Of a stretch of DNA of 64,000 bases, positions 39,057 to 47,463 are shown in pieces. The DNA lies in the NCBI GenBank assembly GCA_900557275.1, contig USRX01000004.1:79924-143923 (forward strand), given 5' to 3'. The position numbers and the translations under genes were made by a program. Numbering within the stretch: position 1 is the first letter of the stretch; the number at the start of each line of letters is the position of its first letter. The notes under the pieces were generated by a model. That model saw only the letters and a program-made list of their open reading frames with translations, ran no database searches and had not been told where the DNA came from. The DNA is from an uncultured Roseburia sp. GTDB lineage: Bacteria; Bacillota_A; Clostridia; Lachnospirales; Lachnospiraceae.

Positions 39057-40559
39057 ATGAGAATGACAGATGTGATTTCCATCGGGAAAAGTTATCTGGC
39101 GCTCGGCATTTTGTGTGCCGTTGTGATCGTTGCGCTGGTTTTTGTGGGATATAAGTTTATCTATCAGAAAAAGATGAAGGGACAAAAGAAACTGAGCTGG
39201 ATAAAACTGCTCTGGCTGGTAGCGATGATTTGCTACCTGTTGGTTGTTTGTGGCGCGACGCTGCTTCGTGTGGGAGATTTTTATCATGGCATGCAGATGC
39301 AACCATTGTTTGCGTCCTATCGGGAAGCCTGGGCAGAATTTGCAGTCAGAGACTGGAGAAACCTGATACTGAACATTCTGATGTTTGTGCCTTTTGGATT
39401 TCTGCTGCCCGTTGGAATCCGCAAAATGAGGGTGTTTTGGAGAACATATCTCTGCGGATTTATCGTGACTTTGGGTATTGAAGTGATTCAGCTGGTATCC
39501 GGCAAGGGAATCTTTGAATGGGATGATATTTTAAATAATACCGTCGGAACGATGATTGGATATGGAATCTTTTCGATCGTGTATGCGTTGTGGCAGAGTG
39601 TGACAGACTTTTATGATTCGGGTATTGAAAAACAACGGAAGATAACGTTGGAAGACTCCAAAATTAGAAAAAATGGTCTGCGTAAAAAGACGAAAGTAAT
39701 CTGCTGCCAGATTCCACTGATCATTGTGTGTGCGGCATTTGCCACTATGTTCCTGATTTATCAGAAACAGGAATTTGGTAATCTTACCATACAATATATG
39801 ACAAAGATACCTTCTTCTGATCTGCAGGTTCATACAGAACAGTCGTATTCCGATACGGCATCAGAAGCAGATATTTTTTACATCAATCAGTTTGATCAGA
39901 AGCAGACGAAGGAGCGGGTGCAGGAATTTTTTGAAAATCTTGGAGATCAGATCGATGACTCCCGGACGGATCTGTATGACGAAACGGCTGTCTATTACAG
40001 CGAGAACGAAAAAGGTTTTTGGATGGATTATAATGGCGGAACATATTCTTATACGGATTATGAAACGTTGTATGCAGAAGATGAGTCAGAGGGAGAATCC
40101 ATTGTGAAACCAGTAACTGATGCGGACGAGTCAGAAGTTCGAACTGTTCTTGAAACATATGAGATCCAACTGCCGGAAGGGGCGGTATTTGAGAATCAGG
40201 GAGACGGTTCTTATGTTTTTTCCTGTACACAGGTTGTATCGGGTCAGACGATCTATGATGGCGCATTGACCTGTCAGTTATATTCCAATGGAAAAATGGG
40301 TACGATCAGAAATAATATTTATAAAGGAACGTATGTAAAATCATGCCCGATCATTTCCGAAGAAGCAGCGTATGAGCAGATCAAACAGGGGAAGATGAAT
40401 TTTTATGAGGATGGTACAGCATCCTATGATATAACGGTAGGAAACGTTTGTCTTGTATATCAGAAAGATTCTAAAGGGTATTATCAGCCAGTGTATCAGT
40501 TTGATGCAGTGATCAATGGAGAGGGGGCAAATATCTGGATCGCAGCACTGAAACATTAG
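39057..40559 (+). CDS. VanZ-like membrane protein with YycI-like C-terminal domain
   Basis: This 500-residue protein has an N-terminal VanZ-type membrane part (to about residue 185): RDWRNLILNILMFVPFGFLL, GIEVIQLVSGKGIFEWDD and LNNTVGTMIGYG are family hallmarks. After one more membrane segment (about 219-238) comes an extracellular region of about 260 residues. Its end (SEEAAYEQIKQGKMNF, VYQFDAVINGEGANIWI) resembles the YycH/YycI family that inhibits the WalK kinase. VanZ homologues affect teicoplanin or lipoglycopeptide resistance, or lipid II-like envelopes. The combined role is unknown. It follows the HAAS-FtsW gene by 242 bp. Confidence 0.75.
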   Translation: MRMTDVISIGKSYLALGILCAVVIVALVFVGYKFIYQKKMKGQKKLSWIKLLWLVAMICYLLVVCGATLLRVGDFYHGMQMQPLFASYREAWAEFAVRDWRNLILNILMFVPFGFLLPVGIRKMRVFWRTYLCGFIVTLGIEVIQLVSGKGIFEWDDILNNTVGTMIGYGIFSIVYALWQSVTDFYDSGIEKQRKITLEDSKIRKNGLRKKTKVICCQIPLIIVCAAFATMFLIYQKQEFGNLTIQYMTKIPSSDLQVHTEQSYSDTASEADIFYINQFDQKQTKERVQEFFENLGDQIDDSRTDLYDETAVYYSENEKGFWMDYNGGTYSYTDYETLYAEDESEGESIVKPVTDADESEVRTVLETYEIQLPEGAVFENQGDGSYVFSCTQVVSGQTIYDGALTCQLYSNGKMGTIRNNIYKGTYVKSCPIISEEAAYEQIKQGKMNFYEDGTASYDITVGNVCLVYQKDSKGYYQPVYQFDAVINGEGANIWIAALKH

Positions 40560-40652
40560 AGGAATAAAAAATACCGTGAAACAGATGTATTTAAAATGAA
40601 GGCAAGGAAATAGGAAAATCCGGGATGTTATGAAAACAGTCCGGATTTTGTC

Positions 40653-40681
40653 TTGTAACTTATTTTAAACATCGGTATAAT
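40653..40681 (+). promoter_or_regulatory. Consensus promoter of the second MATE gene
   Basis: TTGTAA, 17 bp, TATAAT. Start near 40690, leaving a leader of about 100 bases that is rich in structure (next entry). Confidence 0.65.
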
Positions 40682-40712
40682 GAATAAGAATAATAAAAGC
40701 AGTCATAAAAAA

Positions 40713-40784
40713 GAAACAGAAGAAGGACATGGTTCTGTTTAGTTACCCCCTGCGCGATTCGCGGCCGACTGCCTGGGGAAAGGA
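40713..40784 (+). promoter_or_regulatory. Structured leader of MATE gene, possible cis-regulatory RNA
   Basis: Two hairpins are seen: AAACAGAA/TTCTGTTT (40713-40740) and an arm closed by CCCC (40747-40750) with GGGG (40775-40778). The second holds CGCG-ATT-CGCG and GCCGACTGCC. It ends one base before the ribosome site AAAGGA, so folding could hide or expose it. It does not match riboswitch classes I can recall. Confidence 0.4.
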
Positions 40785-40789
40785 CGTAT

Positions 40790-42142
40790 ATGAGAAAATT
40801 AGGGAAGGCTGTAGACCTGACGGTTGGGAATCCTGCAAAACTAATCCTTACTTTTGCGATTCCTATTTTTTTGTGTAATGCATTGCAAATCCTATACAGC
40901 CTGATCGACACGAAGATCGTAGGATATGCGTTGGGAGAAAATGCGCTGGCTGCCGTAGGAAGCGCTTCGCCGTTACAGTCATTGCTCGTAGGATTTCTGT
41001 CAGGAACAACAACGGGATTTTCCATTATCATAGCCCGGTATTTCGGTGCTGAGAAAAAGCAGGATGTAAAGAAATCTTTTATGTCTGCCATTTTGCTTGG
41101 GATGGGGCTGACGTTGCTGCTGGTCATCCTGTTAGCAATCTTTTTAAAACCAATTCTGCACCTTTTAAATGTTCCGGATGAGCAGTTCCCAAGGACCTAT
41201 ATTTTTATGTTTATCGTACTGTGGGGCATGCTTGCAACAGCCATGTACAATATTTTAGCGGCGAGTCTGCGGGCTATCGGAGATTCCATTACGCCACTGA
41301 TCTATCTGTTTGTATCTGTTGTGTTAAATATCGGACTGAATTTCCTTTTTATCATGGGAATCGGCATGGACGTGGAAGGATCAGCGCTTTCGACAGTGCT
41401 GGCACAGGTTATCTCGGTCATTCTGTGTGTGATCTATATCAGGAAAAAATATCCGATCTTTCATCTGAACAGACAGGATTGGATGATAGATGGGAAAATG
41501 CTTTTGCAGCTTCTGAAAGCCGGATTGTCCATGGGAGCCATGAACTCTCTCGTCTGGTTTGGCACGCTGGCGTTACAATGCGCCATCAATACGCTGGGAA
41601 CATCCATTATCGTAGCCCATACTGCAGCCAGAAAGATGACAGAAATCCTGTTCCTGCCACTGATTGCCCTGGGCAATGCTATGGCGACTTTTACCGGACA
41701 GAACCTTGGCGCAGGAAAATATGACCGTATCCGAAAGACGATGTTTCTGACACTTGGCATCTGCTGGATCTGGGATGTGTGCACGATACTGATCTGTATT
41801 TTTGCATCTGCACCGATTATTCGTTTCATCGCAAGTACTGCGAATACGGATGTCATTTACTGGGGTAGTACTTATCTGCGAGTAGATACACTTTTTTACT
41901 TTGTATCTACACCAATCACAATCATCCGAAATACGATGCAGGGCTACGGCGATCACGTTACACCGATCATATCCAGTGGCATTGAAATGGTAGGAAAAAT
42001 GGTTATCGCCTTTTTACTGGTACCGATTCTACATTACTGGGGCGTTATCTGGGCGGAACCAATCATCTGGATCCTGATGCTGATACCGCTTGTTGTGCAG
42101 GCAGCACGGAATCCGATATTGAAAAAGAGCGGGAAGGCTTAA
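40790..42142 (+). CDS. MATE family efflux transporter
   Basis: This 450-residue membrane protein of the MATE family has twelve hydrophobic segments and typical patterns: FLCNALQILYSLIDTKIVG, ENALAAVGSASPLQSLLVGF, and in the second half MATFTGQNLGAGKYDRI. It is only distantly like the other MATE gene in this window (4313). The substrate is unknown; the structured leader suggests a ligand-responsive control. The ATG follows AAAGGA. Confidence 0.9.
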   Translation: MRKLGKAVDLTVGNPAKLILTFAIPIFLCNALQILYSLIDTKIVGYALGENALAAVGSASPLQSLLVGFLSGTTTGFSIIIARYFGAEKKQDVKKSFMSAILLGMGLTLLLVILLAIFLKPILHLLNVPDEQFPRTYIFMFIVLWGMLATAMYNILAASLRAIGDSITPLIYLFVSVVLNIGLNFLFIMGIGMDVEGSALSTVLAQVISVILCVIYIRKKYPIFHLNRQDWMIDGKMLLQLLKAGLSMGAMNSLVWFGTLALQCAINTLGTSIIVAHTAARKMTEILFLPLIALGNAMATFTGQNLGAGKYDRIRKTMFLTLGICWIWDVCTILICIFASAPIIRFIASTANTDVIYWGSTYLRVDTLFYFVSTPITIIRNTMQGYGDHVTPIISSGIEMVGKMVIAFLLVPILHYWGVIWAEPIIWILMLIPLVVQAARNPILKKSGKA

Positions 42143-42167
42143 AAATAAATTTCAGAGTTTGGATTCT

Positions 42168-42311
42168 ATGGAAGAAATAGAATTAAGAAAAAAATTTAAA
42201 TCAAAAATATGTCTGCAAATTTTGGAGGATCAGATAGAATATAACGATCGTTTTATGGCTGATAAATGTATTAAAATACTGAAATTTGTAGATGTTCTAA
42301 GGAGATTATAA
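42168..42311 (+). CDS. Possible 47-aa small protein coupled to the NSS transporter
   Basis: An ATG ORF of 47 codons (MEEIELRKKFKSKICLQ...) ends 4 bases before the transporter ATG, and the transporter ribosome site AAGGAG lies inside its last codons. The predicted product is a charged amphipathic helix without a membrane segment. Its own ribosome site is weak, so it may be chance. NSS transporters sometimes have small subunits, but those known to me are membrane peptides. Confidence 0.35.
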   Translation: MEEIELRKKFKSKICLQILEDQIEYNDRFMADKCIKILKFVDVLRRL

Positions 42312-42315
42312 AAAA

Positions 42316-43632
42316 ATGAGGGAATCATTTAATTCAAGATGGGGATTCATCTTGTCCTGTATCGGTTCTGCCGTTGGAATGGGAAATATCTGGATGTTTT
42401 CCACCAGAGTTTCCCTGTATGGCGGCGGAGCATTTTTAATACCATATATTATTTTTGTAATACTCATCGGTTCTACCGGAGTTATCGGAGAGATGTGTTT
42501 TGGCCGTGCGACCAGATCCGGTCCGATCGATGCATTCGGCAGCGCCTGTGAGCAGCGGGGTAAGCGAAAAGCTGGAGAGGCGCTGGGACTTATTCCTGTC
42601 GTTGGTTCTATGGCAATGGCCATTGGTTATACCGTAGTCATGGGCTGGATCTTAAAATATGCCGTTGGCTCCTTTACCGGATCGACACTGGCTCCGGAAA
42701 ATGTAGAAGACTTTGGCGCAACTTTTGGGAGCATGGCTTCTGCCTTTGGAAATAATGGGTGGCAGATTGCGATCCTTTGCATTACTGTGGCAATTTTGAT
42801 GTTTGGTGTCGGACGTGGAATTGAGACTGCAAATAAGGTTATGATGCCGATCTTTTTCTTTTTATTTGTAGGACTGGGCATATATATTGCTTTTCAGCCT
42901 GGAGCAGGCGCAGGTTATCATTATATATTTCGCGTAGACCCGGTGGCGCTTGCAGATCCGAAAACATGGATCTTTGCTTTGGGGCAGGCCTTTTTCTCTC
43001 TGTCTGTAGCAGGAAACGGAACGTTGATCTATGGTTCCTATCTGCCGGATCATGAAAACGTCCCTGCGGCAGCTGGACGGGTAGCGTTTTTCGATACACT
43101 GGCTGCGATGCTTGCGGCACTCGTGATCATACCTGCCATGGCAACGACAGGTGCCCAGTTAGATCAGGGCGGACCAGGACTGCTGTTTATCTATCTGCCG
43201 AATCTGATCAAGACAATGCCGGGTGGAAAACTGATCATTATTATTTTCTTTGTAGCAGTCTTGTTCGGTGGACTGACTTCCCTGATCAATCTGTATGAGG
43301 CTCCGATCGCAACGGTTCAGGAGAAATTTCATCTCGGAAGACGGGCATCCTGTTGTATCGTTGGCGCCGTTGGACTGGTTGTATCTCTTTTGATCCAGGG
43401 AATCGTATCCGGTTGGATGGATGTGTTGTCCATCTATATCTGCCCTCTTGGAGCAGGTCTGGCAGCCATTATGTTTTTCTGGGTATGCGGAAAAAAATAT
43501 GTGGAAGCGCAGGTTAATAAAGGCAGAGAAAAACCGTTTGGCAAATGGTACTATCCGATCTGTAAATACTTGTATGTAGCGGTATGTTTTGTGGTGCTGA
43601 TCCTTGGAATTGCGCTGGGTGGGATTGGATAA
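42316..43632 (+). CDS. Sodium-dependent transporter, NSS/SNF family
   Basis: This 438-residue transporter of amino acids or related amines is driven by Na+. The first segment carries the NSS signature SCIGSAVGMGNIWMFSTRVS, followed by YGGGAFLIPYI. About eleven membrane segments are seen. Bacterial members move Trp, Tyr, Leu, Met or Ala; which one cannot be told here. A strong terminator follows. Confidence 0.92.
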   Translation: MRESFNSRWGFILSCIGSAVGMGNIWMFSTRVSLYGGGAFLIPYIIFVILIGSTGVIGEMCFGRATRSGPIDAFGSACEQRGKRKAGEALGLIPVVGSMAMAIGYTVVMGWILKYAVGSFTGSTLAPENVEDFGATFGSMASAFGNNGWQIAILCITVAILMFGVGRGIETANKVMMPIFFFLFVGLGIYIAFQPGAGAGYHYIFRVDPVALADPKTWIFALGQAFFSLSVAGNGTLIYGSYLPDHENVPAAAGRVAFFDTLAAMLAALVIIPAMATTGAQLDQGGPGLLFIYLPNLIKTMPGGKLIIIIFFVAVLFGGLTSLINLYEAPIATVQEKFHLGRRASCCIVGAVGLVVSLLIQGIVSGWMDVLSIYICPLGAGLAAIMFFWVCGKKYVEAQVNKGREKPFGKWYYPICKYLYVAVCFVVLILGIALGGIG

Positions 43633-43709
43633 GAAATGTGAGTTGGATACAGGCTAACTTGTAAAAGATTCTGAATATAGTGTTTGAAAATAGCAGCAGA
43701 AAATGCAAG

Positions 43710-43749
43710 GCACAACAGGCGGATTTTTTTCCGCAAGTTGTGCTTTTTT
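43710..43749 (+). terminator. Terminator after the NSS transporter
   Basis: GCACAAC..CGG pairs with CCG..GTTGTGC, followed by TTTTTT. Confidence 0.75.
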
Positions 43750-44118
43750 CAATTAGAAATCAATTGTGCATTAACAATTTTTGCTGATCGATTGCTAATA
43801 TTAGTGAACTATCCATTGGCTTTAGACAATGGGTAGTTCACGTGCGGCATTACAATCAAATTGCTTTTTTATCAAATTACGTTTATCTTGGTCTGAAATT
43901 GTCAATAGCTCACAATAATGCGCTCATGTCAATTTAACAATTTAACAGGCACTGTCTGTTGAGTAATTAACACATACCATAAAATGTCTATTTATGATAT
44001 ACTTATGATAAGAAACGGTAAAAGTTACTGTTATTGTCAGATAGACGGATGTATCGATTGCCAGCAGCAAATGGGAGGGTAAATAAGATAGCGGAACAGG
44101 AAAACAGCAAGGACTTGA
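43750..44118. other. Intergenic region at the start of the accessory island
   Basis: No gene. A nearly perfect 15-bp hairpin (GTGAACTATCCATTG, 8-base loop, CAATGGGTAGTTCAC) lies at 43804-43841 without a T tract. A TATACT at 43998 has no convincing -35. Confidence 0.4.
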
Positions 44119-44292
44119 TTAGAAAAAGAAGGCTGGAACGGTTGGGGCATCGGAGATGATGAGGGTAATGACTGGTATTATAAAGTGGAAGACAAGGCAG
44201 AATATTAGGAACTTGTCGAAGATTACAAGGCGTGTAAAAAACTAATACAAGAAGAAAAGAAACGCAGAAGACTCAGAAGCAAAAAGAAATAA
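44119..44292 (+). pseudogene. Coding remnant with internal stop
   Basis: One frame reads LEKEGWNGWGIGDDEGNDWY, YKVEDKAEY, a TAG stop, then ELVEDYKACKKLIQEEKKRR and a basic end. Composition and acidic/aromatic pattern look protein-coding, but there is no start and a stop interrupts it. I do not recognise the family. Confidence 0.45.
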
Positions 44293-44329
44293 TGATAAAA
44301 AAATAAAGAACTATAGGTGGAGGAACAGA

Positions 44330-45163
44330 ATGAGAAAGCAATTAGTGGCTGGTTTACTGGCTGTGTGTGTTGCTGTTGCAGCAATCGCCGGATGTGGGAC
44401 AAAAGAGCCGCAGCAGTCTGGTAGTTTTGCTTCTGGTGTACAGGAGGGTAGTGTAGCTGAAGCAGAATCTTCTGTGGACGCAGATATAAGCGAAGATGCA
44501 TCAGCGGTCGGAACAGATCTATCCTGGGAATACGTGAGAGATAGAGAGGATATCTCCACTGAAACTGATTTGGATGTGACTGGACGGGAATTCTATAAGG
44601 AAGTACTTGATCTGTATTGTGACTATGCAACCAACGGTTGGGATGAAAATGGGGAAGAGAGCTACATGTTCTGGCATAATACGGATGGAGCAATGGGACT
44701 GGATGACGTTGGTTACTATTTTTGTGACTTGAATGGTGATGGAGCACCAGAGCTTATTATAGGGAGTGTAAAACTAATGTATGCGGAATGGCCGGATATT
44801 GCCTATGATGTATATGCGAGCGTGGATGGAGAGATTATCCATCTGGCGACCTCTTGGGAACGTAACCGGTATTATCTCTGCTCGGATAACAGTCTTTTGC
44901 TGACCGGATCTGGTGGAGCAGGACTGACCTCCTGGGAAAAACTTGTTTGGGACGGTGGAGAATCACTTGAAACAATAAAAGAACTGGTCTATGACCATGA
45001 CGATTACCCAGATTCCCCGTGGCTGTACGGTGAAGGCGGCATAGAGTGGAGTGAAATGCAGCACCTGACGGAAGAAGAAGGAATGAAACGTATTGATGAG
45101 TGGGAAGGTAAATGCATAGATATTCCGGTAATACCGTTGAGGGAATACGTGGAGATGAAATAG
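44330..45163 (+). CDS. Lipoprotein of unknown function
   Basis: This 277-residue protein has a lipoprotein signal: MRKQLVAGLL..., then the lipobox AIAGC with the lipidated Cys at residue 22. A Ser/Ala/Glu-rich linker follows (about 28-65). The folded part contains FCDLNGDGAPELIIG, an FG-GAP/EF-hand-like calcium motif found in surface proteins of gut Clostridia. Many Asp, Glu and Trp residues are seen. It is attached to the outside of the membrane. AGGTGGAGG precedes ATG. Confidence 0.8.
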   Translation: MRKQLVAGLLAVCVAVAAIAGCGTKEPQQSGSFASGVQEGSVAEAESSVDADISEDASAVGTDLSWEYVRDREDISTETDLDVTGREFYKEVLDLYCDYATNGWDENGEESYMFWHNTDGAMGLDDVGYYFCDLNGDGAPELIIGSVKLMYAEWPDIAYDVYASVDGEIIHLATSWERNRYYLCSDNSLLLTGSGGAGLTSWEKLVWDGGESLETIKELVYDHDDYPDSPWLYGEGGIEWSEMQHLTEEEGMKRIDEWEGKCIDIPVIPLREYVEMK

Positions 45164-45179
45164 GTGGCTGCAGTAGTAA

Positions 45180-45401
45180 ATTGCAGTTTTAAGACGCGTT
45201 GGAGAGGATATTCCGATTATCAGTATCATCTGCATGGCACATTCCAAGATGATTATTGAAGGTGTGAAAAACTGCAGTGTCCCATTGGTTAAGAGCGACC
45301 TGCTGGTAGAGTACATAGAAAACTATGGAGGCAAAAGCCTTGTGCTGAAAGAGGAAGCCATTATTGATTGCAAAAATAAAATTGAAGAGTATATGAAGTA
45401 A
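45180..45401 (+). pseudogene. C-terminal fragment of a NERD (nuclease-related) domain protein
   Basis: The frame reads AVLRRVGEDIPIISIICM, then VKNCSVPLVKSDLLVEYI and a helical end with EEAIIDCKNKIEEYMK. This order resembles the C-terminal half of NERD domain proteins (the 'GEDIPIISIIVF' strand and 'vpVvk-dkLveyI'). A TAA lies just upstream at 45177 and there is no start codon, so it is a remnant. Confidence 0.5.
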
Positions 45402-45764
45402 TGGATTTATGATGCCAGAAGTACAGCTAAGATGTTGGATAATGTCTTAGTAAGTATTTCTGGCATTGTTGTTATATGTATTCGTGAGTTCTCCGGTCGC
45501 AGATCTGCTACGGTGTAGCACTGTGCTTATACAACTATAATTATGATGAAAATATCACAATAAAGAAAAATATTTCAAAAATGGCATTTGTAATAATAAA
45601 ATATATTGGAAATAAGGGATGTTGTTGAAAATTAACTATATATGCAAAGCGTTTTATCAGATACCCTATGAATATGACTTAAATATATAGGTCAGCTAGA
45701 TTTTTAGACGGAAATCTTATATAATGAAAATAGTTAGAATATATTGAGTGGGAGGCACTATTGA
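45402..45764. other. AT-rich gap in the accessory island
   Basis: It contains a nested hairpin at 45412-45466 (ATGCCAGAA/TTCTGGCAT outside, CTAAGA/TCTTAG inside), which may terminate. A TATAAT at 45720 could start transcription of the HsdM fragment; its -35 is poor. No gene is seen. Confidence 0.4.
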
Positions 45765-46016
45765 ATGGCAAAAAAGAATACAAATACTGCTGATATAGGA
45801 TTTGAAAAGCAGATTTGGGATGCAGCCTGTGTTTTGCGGGGAAATATGGATGCATCTGAATACAAAAATGTAGTATTGGGATTAATTTTTCTTAAATATA
45901 TATCGGATCGATTTGAAGAGAAATTTATACTGGATAAAGATTTGTTGCGCTATAGTGATTCCTGGAATTGCTATGTCTGGGACGAGGTAAAAGGAACAAG
46001 TCATGTTTTTAGATAG
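45765..46016 (+). pseudogene. Truncated type I restriction methylase (HsdM) N-terminus
   Basis: The 83-codon ORF begins exactly like Hsd[21 protein letters not shown] and [21 protein letters not shown], the N-terminal helical domain. Similarity ends at about residue 55, and the last 28 residues are unrelated. The SAM-binding and NPPF catalytic domains are absent, and no hsdS or hsdR lies nearby. It has its own ribosome site (GGGAGG) and could still be translated. Confidence 0.8.
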
Positions 46017-46058
46017 TGTTGATCTAATAAGCAGGAAAGGATTTTATAGAGAAGACAG

Positions 46059-46922
46059 ATGAAAATTGAAAGTATTATAAATATAATCTGTTCTATAGCG
46101 GCATTAATATCAACAATTATAATAGCTGTTATTCAATATAAACAAACTCAAAAAATGAATTTTCTGGAGAAGCAATGGAATCAACGAGATGAAGAAAGAC
46201 ATGTAGAAGAAGTGAAATCAAAGGCGCTAACATTTCTTTCCGAAAATTCTGAATATCGTGATTTGATTCCTTTATGTGTAATGGCTGCTATGTATGATGA
46301 CATGCATTGCTATCATCGTAAAATGTATAGAGACTTTTGTTGTTTTACAAAAGAAATACAAAATGAAATTTTAAAATTTTGTAAGTTAGATTTATGTGTA
46401 GAATGTATACAAGATTTTTTTAGAGTATGTTGCAAGGCAGTAGTTGATGTATGTGAACAATATTTCCCAGAAGATATAGATATTTTTTATGATGGTGGAA
46501 AATATATTGAGCGTAGTGTGACTAGATATGGGGAAAATACGATTCCGATTGATAGGATTCAATATGAACCTTCTTATATGCATGGTACATTTGGAAAAAG
46601 CTTATGGAAAAATTTTGATAAAACTTCTACATATGAAATGGCTATTATAGATATATTATCAGATGCTTTTAATAGCAATGATCCCAAAAACACACCGATA
46701 AAAGCTTTGTCACAGATATATGATTTTCGAGACGTAGAAGAAATAGAGGCCTGTCAGTTTGCAACTACAATCGCAAAATATGTTGCAATATATAATCCAA
46801 AAGTAAAAACAACAAATAAATTTTATGGCTGTGTGGAGGATGGTTCATGGGCTATAAATACGATGGAAGATTTATTTCTATTTGCTATGTTTGAAATATA
46901 TATAAATTTAGTTGTTGACTAG
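46059..46922 (+). CDS. Membrane-anchored protein of unknown function
   Basis: This 287-residue protein has one N-terminal membrane helix (about 5-24, IINIICSIAALISTIIIAVI), then a short coiled coil and a soluble, Cys- and aromatic-rich helical domain with no motif I recognise. Codon use is clearly AT-rich compared with the housekeeping genes, as for the next two genes. The topology (anchor plus cytoplasmic helical part) is often seen among phage-defence effectors, but nothing here proves that. No ribosome site of full strength is seen (AGAGAAGACAG). Confidence 0.65.
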   Translation: MKIESIINIICSIAALISTIIIAVIQYKQTQKMNFLEKQWNQRDEERHVEEVKSKALTFLSENSEYRDLIPLCVMAAMYDDMHCYHRKMYRDFCCFTKEIQNEILKFCKLDLCVECIQDFFRVCCKAVVDVCEQYFPEDIDIFYDGGKYIERSVTRYGENTIPIDRIQYEPSYMHGTFGKSLWKNFDKTSTYEMAIIDILSDAFNSNDPKNTPIKALSQIYDFRDVEEIEACQFATTIAKYVAIYNPKVKTTNKFYGCVEDGSWAINTMEDLFLFAMFEIYINLVVD

Positions 46923-47010
46923 AAAATCATAGAAGGATGTGCAGGTAATATATTCTATATAAGCATAGTAAGAAAGAAGTGTTGGATAGTCGCAGAAAGG
47001 AAGTGATGGC

Positions 47011-47448
47011 ATGCTGAATATTTTTTATGGAGACATGAAAGACGCTGTATATAATACAGCATCTTATTTTAAATTTGATTATGAAGATGAGTGGATTACA
47101 GATCCTTTTGTGAAAGAAATGATCTTGGACGTGGACAAGTCTGTTGTTTTGGACAGTGGTGTAATAGACAGTCCTGTTTTAGGAAAAATACCGCCAGTTG
47201 GTTTGTCAGGAGGAGTAAAAACATTAATTCTGGTTAAGTTTGAAAAGGATAAAATTTTTAATGTATCTACTTGTGGGGATAATTGTGCAAGGTGGTTATT
47301 GAAAATTGCTGAATCAGAAGATCGAACGGTTAATCTTCGCCATCTAATGGATTTTGGGGAAGATTCTTTTACGGTTCGTATTTTGAATACAAATCAGATT
47401 GTTCATTCTATGAGAGAATTGGTGCCGATAGCTGGGGAGTTTGTTTAG
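47011..47448 (+). CDS. DUF4869-like protein
   Basis: This 145-residue protein starts MLNIFYGDM and resembles the uncharacterised DUF4869 family (by memory, moderate confidence), with GKIPPVGLSGGVKTLILV in the middle and a C-terminal MRELVPI. The mixed alpha/beta composition shows no catalytic motif. AAGGAAG lies before ATG. It ends 15 bp before the ATPase gene, so the pair is one unit. Confidence 0.7.
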   Translation: MLNIFYGDMKDAVYNTASYFKFDYEDEWITDPFVKEMILDVDKSVVLDSGVIDSPVLGKIPPVGLSGGVKTLILVKFEKDKIFNVSTCGDNCARWLLKIAESEDRTVNLRHLMDFGEDSFTVRILNTNQIVHSMRELVPIAGEFV

Positions 47449-47463
47449 TGGGGGTGTGGATAG

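Noticed and set aside
40745..40779. Known guanidine or other efflux riboswitch
   Set aside because: The sequence lacks the conserved bases of the classes I can recall, so I left it as an unnamed structure.
43804..43841. 15-bp hairpin read as a terminator
   Set aside because: No T tract on either side; the real terminator of the NSS gene is at 43710-43749.
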